From Mytilus trossulus (taxonomy: Eukaryota > Mollusca > Bivalvia > Mytilida > Mytilidae), in NCBI RefSeq assembly GCF_036588685.1, contig NC_086382.1, forward strand, positions 5,183,001 to 5,247,000: a DNA stretch of 64,000 nucleotides, in the 5' to 3' direction. Shown piece after piece: positions 35,401 to 47,922 of the stretch; the first letter of the stretch is position 1; every line of letters begins with the position of its first letter. Under the pieces are notes generated by a model. It had not been told where the DNA came from and did not search any database. It was given only the letters and a program-made list of their open reading frames with translations. The translations under genes were made by a program, and so were the position numbers.

Positions 35401-38400
35401 TTTTCTACTAATGAGATTGGTAGCTAAATTTTTATTAACGATATGGATTACGGTTATGATTGTAGTGCTCACGTTCTCTTAATATAATCTTTTGTTATTT
35501 TACAAACATTGGTTACGATATATTTGGAATTTTATAAACTGTTAAAATCTAGTATAGCTTTTTATTCGGTGTGAGCCAAGACGCCGTGTTGAAGGCCGTA
35601 CATTGACCTATAATGGTTTACTTCTATAAATTGTTTTTTTTTGGATGGAGAGTTGTCTCATTTGCACTCACACCACATCTTCCTATATCTATTTAATATT
35701 ATATCCTTTTCAGCACATACTTCTTAAAGGTTTGGTATCATAACATCTAATTCTATTGAATTTACCTCATTTGGGTTGAGAAATAATGATAATGATCGAT
35801 TGTTTGTTGTTAAGCGTTCAGAGACAAACGGTAAAAAGAGTTCATACAATGAGGTTTTATAATCTATAAATCAAACTCGCATCTATTGAGAAAATGAGAA
35901 TACCAAGAGATTGACGAAATCAATATGAGATAAAAATAATACCAAATATGTTTCTGACAAGAAATACAACAGTTGTCCTCTAGAATACATGAAAAGCTTT
36001 TAAAGTGACAGGGCCAAACACTATGATACTCACCAACAACTCTGTCTATTTCTTCCTGAACTTTACGCTGGATATCTGGTAACCCAGCCATGTATCGTAC
36101 AGCAAAGTATAACGTTACTCTTGATGTACCAATGCCAGCTATAAAAAAAACACTTTGTAAATGATGAATTCAGTTTGTTCTTATGTTGTTTTAGATCAGA
36201 CTTGAGTGTTAACGAAGTGTATAACTCCATCATATTAACTAGTTCCCTGTTCCAACTAATGCCCCTATAATCGATTGTTTGGCATGGGTTGTAACTAGAA
36301 TTGTCAAGTGACGGGGTCCCTCTTAAATGATACATAAGTGAAATGTTATATCTTAGGTAGTTGTGAAATTGACATTTTAGATAAAAAAAATAAATCTTTT
36401 ACTCAAGTAACAATATTCGATCCCTCTATTCATTTTTAAATGCGAAATAGACAAATTTTGAGGGATAAACAACATTTTTTTTTGCAATTTTAGGGGCCAA
36501 AACATATCAAGTCAAACTTATACATGTTATAATTGTTTAATTTTTTCTCAATTAATACAAGAAAATAAGAAGTGCTATCCACCATTTTCTACATAATGAA
36601 ATGTCTGTCTCATAAAAAGCGATAAATATGACAGTTGTTTTTTATGCGTTTGATGTGATTGAGCTTTTGATTTTGCCATTTCATAAGGGACTTTCCCTTA
36701 TGAATTTTACTTGGAGTTAGGTATTTTTGTTTTTTCAATTTGTTTCAAATGAAAGAATCACGTACAAACATACATTGAAGTTCTTTTTCAATAAATTTGA
36801 TATGTTTCTTTGTCTGTTACACATGTTAGGTTCCTTAATCTGTTAGGTCGTGTTCACACCAAACGCCGTGTACAGTAAACATGTTTACTATTAGTTTAAC
36901 GTAATGGACACTGGTTTCACATTAAATTTGTTCACATCTATACACCTTGTTTAATCACCTGTACATAAGATTTGTTCACACTTGTAAACTATATGTCATT
37001 TAAATGTTCATTATACGTAGAACTGAATTCAAAGTTTTCGGACAATTTTTCTAGCAGTAACGGTACGACCATTTGACTTCAAAAGGGGGGATGGAAAGAT
37101 TCCGATCTCAAATTTGATAAAAAAAAATCTGGTCATTCAGATGATAAAAAAACATTTCAATCAAGAGTTTCCCAATACATTATAGTGTTAAATATTGGAA
37201 AAAAAAAGTAGTTGATCACCAGCATCGAAAAAACCAAAACGGAATAAAAACGTACGCGCGGATAAAAATCTGACGCAGATTAAAATAAAAACTCCCCCTT
37301 TTTTTAAGTTAAATGGTTGCTACTTTATGAAAGCCATTTTTATAATTTGCAGTAGTTTGAATATACTAGAGATGTCTCGATTACGCATTAGAAAACGTTA
37401 GCTGTAGCAGCGTTCTTACAGCCGAAAAAAAAAAGGATTGATATATTAGGGATCACTACATTTGTATCTTTTCTGCTTGTTTCAAATGGTATTTCTTCTC
37501 CAAGGAGTATTTGGTAAAGGAATAGGGTAACGTTGTTTTTTTTTAATTATTTTCAGTGTTATTTAACGGATCTGAAATACTAGACAAAGATATCATTTAC
37601 CTCACACTCTTTTTAAGTCATGAATTTATGTGTGAATCGTTGTTTGAGTAAAGACCAGTGGCAAATATTTCTGTGTACGCCAAGTCGATTCGTCAAGACC
37701 CTTTGAGGGAGAGGGAGGCGTGGGCTATAGATATTTTTCAGGTCAAATTTTGGTCGTAATAAATTTTAGCATTATATATAGTGTTGAGGGTGAAACAAAC
37801 AAAAAAAATTTCAGGGCCAAAAACTGCAAATTTTTTTTTTCAAAACAAAATCCATAGCCCACCACCCCCACCCCCTGCCTTTATGTTTTATACTCAACTA
37901 TAAAAGCCCCCCCCCCCCCCGAAAATCAATTGGTTGCTGCCTTATGGGTTCGGCAATGATGCTGCCTGAGGATGCTGCTTTGAGTCTTGATCAGAGGTTA
38001 ATAAAGTACGTTAATTTTACCCCCAAAAAAACCTTTAAAATTTAGACAACAATATCTGTAAAGAACTATACTAATTTTTTTCAAAAATATCAATTTTACT
38101 AAAAAAAAATGGTTTCCTCCTTAAATGTATACAGGGTAAAACTAATGTTCTAAATGCCTTGTTTTGTGTACACTTAACCCACACAAGGCCTACATTGACT
38201 ATCGACTGTGTGTAGATAAAACATGATTTAAACTACATGTAAACATTGAGTTGTATCAATGGGAACGCAATTGTGTTTAGTTTACGTGTGAGTTACACTA
38301 ACACAACACCGAATTTAGGTCAATGTGAACACGGCCTTAATCTTGCAATGAATTGTGAGTTTTTGGTCCCTGTAGTGACATTTAGGTGATCAACAACAAT

Positions 38401-41400
38401 AAGAGCATTATTGTTTTGCTTTTTGTGTGGTCTAAGTGAGTGCAAGATTTTTATGTAAGAATTTAATGTTAAAGGTTATCATAGTATATTCGTTCTTTTG
38501 CAAAAGAGGGGCGTAAGGTAACAAAGAGACATTCAAACTCATAGATCGAAAATAAACTGACAATTCCATAAATAAAAATGAAAGCATATGTAATCTTAAT
38601 GTGCCACATATTTGTGAACTCACCGTTAAATATATCCATTAGCGTTTGTCTTAGATGTGTGTTTGTTAACTGAGACAACACTTCATCTTTCTCTTCTTGT
38701 TCTGCTTCTTTTCTTGCTAGTAACAAGGAATCAGTAAAATCTCTTATTTTGTCTGAAATCATTAATGCGAATATTACTTGTTAAATAAACAATACATTGT
38801 AACAATTGTTTGCAGTCAAGATTTTTACAGATCTTTTGAGAGAAAATCTAATAATAACGATGTATTTGTTAGTTGCACAATTTTAACCTTTATTTATGTT
38901 CTAGTAATATAAACTTCCATCGCATACAGTCATATATAAGATAAAGCTGTGAAGAACAGTTCAATGGGAATCCATATAAAACATTATGCATAAATAGTTA
39001 TCAAAGGTATCAGACTTATAAATCAATACGCCAGTCGCGCTTTTCGTCTAAGACTTATCAGTGACGCTCAGATCAAAATAGTAATAGAGCCAAACAAGTA
39101 CAAAGTTGAAGAACATTTATGACCCAAAATTCCAAAAAAGTGTGCCACATACGTCTAAGGTTATGCCTGGAATAGTATTTCGAATAAAAAAAAGTAAAAT
39201 CACAAAAATACTGAACTTAGAGGAAAATCAATTCGGAAAGTCCATAATCTTTTGCTAACTGTAAATTTATAAAAATTACCATATAATTGATATTCATGAA
39301 AACACCAAAGTCATAACAACTTATCTTAAGCAAAGGGCATTTGTGTAAACATACAAAGCTTGTTGACATACCAGAGTTAAATGTTTTATAGTGTTCGTTG
39401 AATTTCTTTGTGACTATAGAAACAAGTTCATCCGCCAATTTGGTAACCGTTCTGTACTTGTTTGTTGTCCATATTTTATACATAATTGGGAACATGTCTT
39501 CAACGAAACCTTTCCCTGTCATTTCTGACAATTCATGGTCAATTTTCATAAATGTCACAAATTCAGGATCATCTAGGTCAACACTAAAAGAAGAAAAAAA
39601 GATGTTCTACAACCTTACTGGATAATTCACACTTTTCTAGATCATTTTGTTTTTTATGAATTAGCTAAAGTAACAATTTAGTCAGCAACTTTCATACAAG
39701 GCTAAAATAGATAATATGCATTATAAAGGCTTACATCAAATTACAATTATACACATTTCAGGTTTAAATAGATCTGTTTTCGTCAACATAAAAATGTTAA
39801 GATTCTTTAAATCTGCGGTGAACTGAATTAGTAGGGTTCGTGTTTCTTTTCTCTTTTTTTTTCTGTTAAAAATTGTTATTTGTTTACTGTTGTTTGCTTT
39901 CTGTCTGTTTGTCTTTTTCCTTTGGAAATTGCATTGCCAGTTTATTTTCGAATTATGAGTTCGAATTTCCCTTGGATATCCTTGGCCTCTATCTTTACCT
40001 AATGAAGACCGCCTAACTCATATACGCTAAAAATTAAAAAATGCGTTCAACAACAGGTTTTATAAAGTTGTGTAAATATATGTATGCAGTTATTACTCCT
40101 AAAATATTTGAATTAAAAACCTATAGAAAACATGATAAGATGACATCAATACAAAGCGGAGTAAACCGATAGGGGCGTGTATTTTTTTTTATCAGTAAAA
40201 CGTTCTTATACCAATGCAATAAAACTCTTTCTCTTATTCTATGGAAATTTATCCCTTTCCGAACCCATTGTATAAAAAAAATTAATCAACGTGTGATTGC
40301 TGGTGATCTCAAATGATCATTGGATGCTTTTAAGGGTTATGACCTTTTTAGCTAACTGGCTGAATCAAAATTTGATAACAGGTGTTAATGAAATTGACAA
40401 CTTCGTGCAATGTGAAAGGCACTCGAAGGGGATTTTCGTTTAACAAAAAAAAGAAAATGTATTTTAAATCATTAGAGAAACAGATTCTTACATATTTACT
40501 CGTGGATTATCAGATTTATCCAATCTCGATAGTTAGATTATAGATTTGAAAGTCCTCACTCGATTGGATAAATTCGATAAACCACTGGTATCAATGTAAG
40601 AATCTATATTTCTTTGTTGCTAAACGGAGCTTCCGTAACAGATGACAGCACATAACCACTACAATGTGGATTTAATTAGAATCACAATTTAATTCAAACT
40701 CAAATAATTTGTGAGTAAAAGCAAAAATTAACTTGCCTTATAACAATGGTTATTAATTTGGTCTCTTGTCTTATTGGCAATCATACTACATCTTTTTTTC
40801 TTTGTATTTATCAAGTATGTACCTTTTTAGGGTTTTCTTTCTTTTGTTTGTACTTGTATGTTATTTCTCCATTATATATATTCAAATGTAACACCTGAAA
40901 TTTTCCTTTTTCAAATCTTATTTTAATCTGAAGGACGCATGAAGCCTACACTTGTCTTTTTACATCTGACGCAAAATATCTACTTGATTGCTTATTGTTC
41001 GGATTCCAAAGATGAAAACAATGTTTTGCAGATTTTTCGTTGTTGTTTTTTAAATTCAAAATAATGTAATTTTATATTTTAATTGTTTTTCAAATTGCAT
41101 TTAGATAACTGTAAGCTTGGGTCCAGTGAGCGTTGTTATGTCTATTTCAATTACTGACAGAAATGTTTTTAATGCGAGCTTAAACGTCCATGCATTTATC
41201 TTTTCCAATTATAGTATTGACCTGACGGTGTAAGCTAACAAAATTCCACTCATATCCATTCATTGCTTACCTTTTCCCAAAACACACAGCATTAAGAATA
41301 TTGAACACCATTAGATCTATGTAATTTTCTGGATTAAATGCTCCGGTTTCTTTTGCCATTAAGGGCAAGCATTTATTCATTGACTCATGAAGAACTGCTT

Positions 41401-44400
41401 CGAAATGATTTCCAATCATATATTGCCTACAATAAAGGTTTCTGATTTTATTTTAATGATAATCATTTCAGTTCCCTTTTCAATTATCAGCTGTAATACT
41501 TGTAATGTTTTCACGTGTTTTGAAGCGAGTCGGGTACAACATATTTGCAAATGTAGTTTTGTTTTGTAGTTATCTTACTTAATATATAGCATGACGGATA
41601 TTATTAGTTACATAGTGTGCTAGTGACCTAATATGATATATACAGGGTCAGTAAATTTACTGAATTTACTTACCCTGTATATATCATATTAAATCACTAG
41701 CACACTATGTAACGAATTTATCTTACCGACTATCTTTATTTGTTGAATTAAGACTAAAGTTGTCTTATTTGCTATCATAACACATCTTCTTATTTCTGTA
41801 TAAAAGTGTTCAAGTTTTTAATTTTAAGAACCTTCTTCAATTGGTCTGCACTAAAAAACTAATGTAAATGATAAATATCTATTATCAACAAACTTGGTAT
41901 AACAATATTAAACAGAACTTTTAATACTTCTAAATCATCAAACAGTGCCTAAGTCGTTAATCCACTACCAACCGTGTATTGATATAAGCCCCGGCTCCCA
42001 ACTAACCTAATATTGAATATACATGGTCTCCACGAGGTCGTTTTTAACCAATCATATTCCTAGAAATGTATAGGAGGTAAGATAAACTGCCTTATACGGG
42101 TATGAATAATTTAGAATACTAATGTTCACGTCAATATAATTGTTTGTTTACATAATGTTGATTCGTTAAACCGGTTCGTTGACATATCCAACGCCTTGTA
42201 AAAAATCAAATTACAACCACATTGTTAAGCAAGAAAACAAATATTGGCACTTTTATTTTCTGTTGAGGATTACAAGTACAAATTTTCAAAATTATAGATA
42301 GGGTAGATCGACTATTCAGTATTTTATTATTATCCGTAAATATTTTCGTTAAAAAAAAGAATGTACTACCACAAATACCTGATCGAAATCTTGTTTCGTT
42401 TAGTACTCGGACCAATGGGATTTAGAATGACAAAAGAATAACGTTTCTCCCGCAGGGAAGTTCGGGCAGCTCAGTGAGTTTTTGACAAAATTTTGATGAG
42501 TTATTCAAACTCATATTTCAATATAAAGATATTAATTGACAGTGCTTCGTAAGCCTTTGAAGGCTGGCTGATTGACTTTGTATTAATGTATGTTAAAATG
42601 TAATATCAGGTTGCACTATAAATAAATATTCTTCCCCGTCACTCTAAATGTATGATCACATTTGTTTTTCTATATCTTGATTATGCTAAATATGTTAAAA
42701 AGTATGTCAGCTTTAGATTGTCTGTTAATTCATCCTCACCTTTTGTATTGTATATTCTTAGGCTTTCCAAATGTTTGCAAATGAACAACTGAGACTTCCG
42801 TGTATATCAATGATTCAAGCGTTTCATATATCTATTATTTTTATGCACGGTTATTTTTTTTTACCATGACCTTATACGCCGATATAAATAGTTTCCTTTG
42901 TTATTGATAATTAGACGTATTACTGGAATTATTTCACTTGACTGGACTGAGTTTAAGAATTTCGTTCATTTAAGACCAGTCCGTCTGTAGACAGGAGTTT
43001 TGGGATATTAAGCTCTGCAATGAAGTGTCCAGTTATTCGTCCCATATCATTCACTCAATTCTTTTGTATATGCGTTTTGTGACACTGATTAGTGATTATA
43101 ATTCAATAATAGTTGTAACAGCAATCATCCTTATCACACACATCTTCAAACGGACTGTCCTTATGCAAATTAAAACATAAGCTCCGCCCGATCAGTTGAA
43201 ATAAGATTGGTAATATACAAGTATATAAAGAAAAACAATTGGCAATTAGAGAGTATGTGGGTGGGACAGCATGAATTAATCACGAACAGACCGGTTTCCG
43301 TGTCTATTTTATGGTAAATAACGGCAACAGCTGTTCGAGATGCATAGAATTATTCAGAATGCTGTATATGACTTAGTCTAGTGTGTTGAACATAAAGAGT
43401 CAACACAACTAATGCAGATAATTTCTGAGCTTGTCCTTATACCCATATGTTTGCTGTTTGAAACGCTTGAAGTTTAGAGGGATTTTGAACCTTACTCTCT
43501 GTGATTCATAAAAGTACATAGATTTAGAAAGACAAATAAAAACATAATACAACAATTCTATGATCATAAATCATAATCACAAAATGGTCTTGACAATGGA
43601 CACTAAACTATGGATTTTACCACGTGAAAAACAATGCACAGGTGCTTTCAATGAAAATAAATTAAACCTGCTGATTTTTAATTTAGACGATAAGAAGACG
43701 GATAAAATGTCATAACTATCCTGTAAAAACTGCTATTTTTGCAAGTCAAATTGGAACCTTACCCCCAGAAAGCTCCTAGATCATCAAGGGTTTTGATGGG
43801 GTTCTTGTTGTTTAGTCTTTAGTAGACTGTTGTTTTTTCTTTCTTCATTCCTTTTTTCTGTTCTTATCAGTTTATCTTCTACTTATGAATTTGAAATCCC
43901 TTTACTGCCACTTTCATACCAGAATGTTGGACTTAATTATACACATTTCTTCCATTGCGGTCTATTTGTATATGAAAGAATTTGCTCTTCCAAATTTCAT
44001 AAAAAAAATTTTTTTTATACATATAAAGGTTATGAAAAAGTGCTTATTCCGTGAACCAATTCATTTTACGTTTAACTATTATTAAGATACTATCTTTAAG
44101 ACAGGGAACATAAAACAACTACTAGAAGTTGACAAAGAAGAATAAATCAAACTTATACCTTAATGCCTTTCCCGCAATTTTTCTGTGCAGTTTCCATGTT
44201 GGTGTATAATTCGCAAAAGCAATATTTTTACCTCCCTCGGTGAACCGATCAACTTCAATGTAAAATGTTTGATTTATACAAAATGAATATTTATTTCACG
44301 ATACATTATATAGTTGCATCTTTAATTGATTCCGACAAAGTGAAAAATTATTACTTTAAATTTATAAAAAAAATGAAACTGTAAAATACTAACGTTTAAA

Positions 44401-47400
44401 AAAAATGCGTAACTCGCTTGTCAATTCTTATCTTACACATTAATTATGTGGATTCATTTATTTTCATGGTTATGAATTTTTGTTGCTTCAGTAAACATGG
44501 AATTTTCGTTATCATTTAATTTCGTGGTTTTGCCAAGTCTGCAAACAAGCCTATAGAAAATTTGTATTTAATTGAACGTTTGAATTCTTGGTTCACCTTT
44601 ATCCACGAAAATCATTAAAACTGACATCCCACGAAAAATAATGTATCCACATTAAGCCATTTCCGATTAGCGATTGTTATTCTAATTTAGCTTTTTGAGG
44701 GATATTGTAGCATAAACTATCATTGGAAAATTAAATAGCTTTTAGGTTTTTGTATTACTTTTGTGAAATAAATAAATTATTCAGTGTTCACATTTACTAT
44801 TAATCATTTCTCTGCAACTTCGTGTTATGAAAAGATGATAAATATTTTTCAAATCCATAAAGTTTGATATACATACACAAAGATTGACTAAAACGGTAGC
44901 AGAAAACATCTTTGAATTATAAATAATATTTTAATGTTTCACACAATTATGCTTCTTTTAACTGAATGACATCGTAAATAAAAAAGTAAATGCATATATC
45001 AGTATCAAGTATTCTCATACCTGAATGAAAAAATGGTCTGTTGGCAAAATCAGCTTTTCTTTTGACCAATGCTTCTGTGACGCTGTTGATATCGTTTAAA
45101 ACAACCATCTGATAAGGTCCTGTAAATAAATCAAGGTTCTGTACATAAATGTGTGCTGCCACATGTGGATCTACCTACCCTTCCGGAGCACCTGAGATCA
45201 CCCTTAGTTTTTTGTGGGGTTCGTGTAGTTTATTTTTTAGTTTTCTGTGTGGTGCCATGTGTACCATTGTTTGTCTGTATGTCCTTTTCATTTTTAGCCA
45301 TTGCTTTGTCAGTTTATTTCGATTTATGATTTGACTGTCCCTCTGGTATCTTTCGTCCCTCTTTCATTACAAGTTCGTCGTGACACATTATGCAACGGGA
45401 AAAAAAAGCAGAGCATTTACGCGAGTTGTACAGAGAGACGTCTGTCGTGATTGCCAGATTTACAATGCTTATTGGGAACAAAGTAAAACAGGTAAACAAC
45501 CAACACAGATATATCAAACAATTATTGACATACCTAAAACATAGGTAAAACTGGAAAAATCGGAATGACATCAATACTTAGTAAGAGACTATAACACTCG
45601 TATTTAGAAGAATGGAGGTCTGCAAAAGTAGGCAAGTTTTCAAAAATGTTGAGAGATACATGACAGAGAACTATCGGGCAATTACTTGGTTGTGTATGGT
45701 TAATATTAGGGTGAGTATGATTCAGACTTTTCGAGCATGGTTTAGGCTTGGTCGATAATGGTTGAATCGTGAACGAGAATAGTTCAGACACTTATAAAAT
45801 GGTTGAGTACTTGTCGAGAACAAAAGTCGAGCAAAGGTAAAGTGCACATTCGCACTGTTAATATTATTAAGATGTGGTATGAGTGGCAAAGAGACTATTT
45901 TCCAACCGAGTTTCAATGTTTAAAACGTTAACAATATATATAGATTAAAGTATGGTTAAGTATGTTAGGTATGGTTTAGAATACAGTGATACCGAGTTAT
46001 ATATTGATTTCAAACCAATTCAGACTTGTTAGCGATATAGAGATACACTAAATAAAGTATGCATTAAAAGTTAAATCACTGTCCAAAGCGAGAGCTGGAC
46101 GCTCACAAATATAGTTAATCCTACCATATGCTATAATTTCATAGAAAGGAGACTATCATTTAGTGGTTGTCATTGATTGTGTTTGTCACATCGTATTTCT
46201 GTTATTATGCTTGTAAAAAACATGCCTTTTGTCAATTTGTGTTAATGGTCTCATATATAGTTTGTCATAGTGGTGTCATATAGCTGGATTTATGGTATGG
46301 CTATTCATCATTGATGAAGACCTTATGGTGATATACTTTTGCTTTTATCCATGTGTTTTGGGCTATGTGGATAATAGTTTTATGTCGGTAATATCAAATC
46401 ACCATATTTTATACGAATTCCAATTGTTCTATCTGAACAGGTGCTTCACAAATGACAGTGACTTCAGCCTTACATTCTACATATACGTTCGTGATATTTC
46501 TTAAATGTCAATATATTATAATTTACGTACCTAGACTAACAGTGAAGACTGGTCCATATTTCTTTGTATATTTTTCAAATACTTCATGCAGAAATGTAGC
46601 TTGGGCAGCTGGAATTAATCAAAATGGTACAATTAATTTCTAAACAAATGCTTGAGCAAAGATTTAGTTAGAGACACATCTTCTGATTAATAGAGAATAT
46701 CATATTATCTGCATTACTTAATATATTTAATTGTTCTCTGTATTTTGTCATATTTGTCATATATGTATATACCTTGTATTATATTAAAGCAATGGTTTTG
46801 CCAATGCAATAAAGATTCATTCATTCATATGTTTTTTTCTTCAAATTATATCCGTATCAACACGAGACGATAATATAATCCAAAAGAACTCTGCTTTTAA
46901 CTTATGGTTATGAGGCGAAAGCATTACCTTCATAACTTCCAATCAGAGGCCAGCAAGATGATATTACCTCATAACTTCAAGTCAGAGGCTAGAAAGATGA
47001 TATACCATTCATTACTTCCAATCAGAGGCCAGCAAGATGATATTACCTTCATCACTCCCAATCAAAGGCCAGCAAGATGATACTACCTTCATAACTTCCA
47101 GTCAGAGGCAAACAAAATGATATTACCTTCATAACTTCCAGTCAGAGGCCAGCAAGATGATATTACCTTCATAACTTCCAGTCAGAGGCTAGCAAGGTGA
47201 TATTACCTTCATAACTTCCAGTCAGAGACAAGGAAGATGATACTACCTTCATAACTTCCAGTCAGAGGCTAGCAAGATGATATTACCTTGATAACTTCCA
47301 GTCAGAGGCCAGCAAGATGATATTACCTTCATAACTTCCAGTCAGAGGCTAGCAAGGTGATATTACCTTCATAACTTCCAATCAGAGACAAGGAAGATGA

Positions 47401-47922
47401 TATTACCTTCATAACTTCCAATCAGAGGCAAGCAAGATGATATTACCTTCATTACTTCCCATCAGAGACCAGCAAGATGATATTAACTTCATAACTTCCA
47501 GTCAGAGGTTAGCAAGATGATGTGACCTTCATAACCTCCAATCAGAGGTAAGCAAGATGATATTACCTTCATAACTTCCAGTCAGAGGCCAGCAATGTGA
47601 GTTACCTTCATAACTTCAAATCAGAGGCCATCATGATGATATTACCTTCATCATGTTCATTACTCTCAGTCAGAGGCCAGCAAGATGATATTACTTTCAT
47701 CACTCCCAATCAAAGGCCAGCAAGATGATACTACCTTCATAACTTCCAGTCAGAGGCAAACAAAATGATATTACCTTCATAACTTCCAATCAGAGGCCAG
47801 CAAAATGGTCCTGGAGGCATATTATATTTCAATCTTTGTCTGAGTTTGTATACAACAAGTAAAACTAGTAATCCAATTAGAACTGTTTGGACATTTAAAG
47901 TTGATAAAACTGAATACAACAT
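32452..47922 (-). CDS. Cytochrome P450 gene C (clan 2, CYP17/CYP1-like), intact, atypical I-helix
   Basis: A 502-residue microsomal P450. Exons in transcript order: 47775-47922, 46531-46608, 45021-45119, 44159-44252, 41271-41426, 39372-39583, 38624-38752, 36034-36138, 33154-33288 and 32452-32804. All splice sites are GT-AG and every exon length equals that of gene B. Visible: N-terminal anchor (about residues 5-25), PPGP hinge, WKLHR, EAMR, FDPTRY and haem loop FSAGRRVCLGE. The I-helix reads AGIGTSRVTLYFA where gene B has AGIETSTVTLGFA, so the conserved acidic residue of the A/G-G-x-D/E-T motif is glycine while the threonine stays. That residue normally helps proton delivery in oxygen cleavage, so the chemistry may be altered. 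Intron 1 opens with about 22 copies of the exon 1 junction, intron 8 holds a 58-bp minisatellite, intron 7 a TIR element. Substrate unknown. Confidence 0.92.
33765..35327. repeat. 58-bp minisatellite, about 27 copies, intron 8 of gene C
   Basis: Head-to-tail units of 58 bp (TTTAGAGAAATAAGATCCTC, CTCCAGTTTTAGGTGGGAAT, CGTGTTTCTTGGAGAACA). Copies are nearly identical. Variants are limited to a few positions, such as GTTTCTT/GTTGCTT/GTTGATT and TTTTAGG/TTTGAGG, and some variants recur in blocks, which suggests recent unequal exchange or multi-unit duplication. It lies 0.48 kb beyond the exon 9 acceptor side. No unique spacers, so it is not a CRISPR array. Confidence 0.95.
36843..38336. mobile_element. 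DNA transposon with TTAGG(T/C)CGTGTTCACA ends, intron 7 of gene C
   Basis: A 1.5-kb segment with terminal inverted repeats: TTAGGTCGTGTTCACACC on the left and, as complement of the right end, AAGGCCGTGTTCACATTG. It is flanked by TTAATCTG (36835-36842) and TTAATCTT (38337-38344), an imperfect 8-bp duplication. Subterminal GTAAACATG and TTACACTAACAC motifs are partly mirrored. A run of 15 C lies inside (near 37906-37920). No transposase frame is seen, so it is non-autonomous; 8-bp duplication would fit hAT. Confidence 0.65.
40232..40610. mobile_element. Fold-back insertion in gene C intron 5, absent from gene A
   Basis: Alignment with gene A (near 1160, where the sequence reads straight through CTCTTTCTTTGTTGC) shows about 378 bp extra here. 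The inserted DNA contains inverted arms: AGATTCTTACA with TGTAAGAATCT, and ATTTATCCAATCTCGAT with TCGATTGGATAAATTC. A possible TTTCT duplication flanks it. Confidence 0.6.
41602..42085. mobile_element. Insertion with strong palindrome in gene C intron 4, absent from gene A
   Basis: Gene A reads GGATATACTGTCTTATACGG at the matching place, whereas gene C has about 485 bp between GGATAT and the paralogue of ACTGTCTTATACGG. The first part (about 41606-41713) is a near-perfect hairpin: GTTACATAGTGTGCTAGTGA pairs with TCACTAGCACACTATGTAAC, and ATGATATATACAGGGT with ACCCTGTATATATCAT. The remainder is bounded by TTATCTTACC and GGTAAGATAA, which are themselves inverted. Possibly two nested elements. 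Confidence 0.6.
42950..43190. mobile_element. GGCGGAG inverted-repeat element, copy in gene C intron 4
   Basis: Matches 9794-10033 in gene A almost base for base, including CATAAGCTCCGCCCGATCAG on the right. The left end is changed to GGACTGAGTTTAAGAA. Confidence 0.55.
44444..44657. mobile_element. MITE-like element with TGTGGAT ends, intron 3 of gene C
   Basis: The left end ATTATGTGGATTCATTTATT and the complement of the right end TTAATGTGGATACATTATTT form inverted repeats of about 26 bp around 160 bp of AT-rich DNA. It lies just beyond the point where homology to gene A stops. Target duplication is unclear. Confidence 0.6.
45170..45390. repeat. R4 interspersed repeat, intron 2 of gene C
   Basis: Contains GCACCTGAGATCACCC, then TTATTTTTTAGTTTTCTGTG, TTGACTGTCCCTCTGGTATC and TTTCGTCCCTC. 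It is the complement of the family at 22420-22640, 47960-48090 and 48980-49160. Short open frames here are by-products. Confidence 0.6.
46924..47815 (-). repeat. 40-bp tandem array of the exon 1/donor junction, about 22 copies, gene C
   Basis: Units of 40 bp, on the plus strand ATAACTTCCAGTCAGAGGCC followed by AGCAAGATGATATTACCTTC. Read on the gene strand each is the last 24 bp of exon 1 (TGGCCTCTGATTGGAAGTTA and TGAA-G) plus the donor GTAATATC and the start of intron 1. The rightmost copy holds the authentic junction (donor at 47774). Most other copies keep GAAG|GTAATA, so intron 1 begins with a row of about 20 donor-like sites. Use of a later donor would shift the frame because 40 is not a multiple of three. 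The array stands 0.3 kb from exon 2. Confidence 0.93.
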
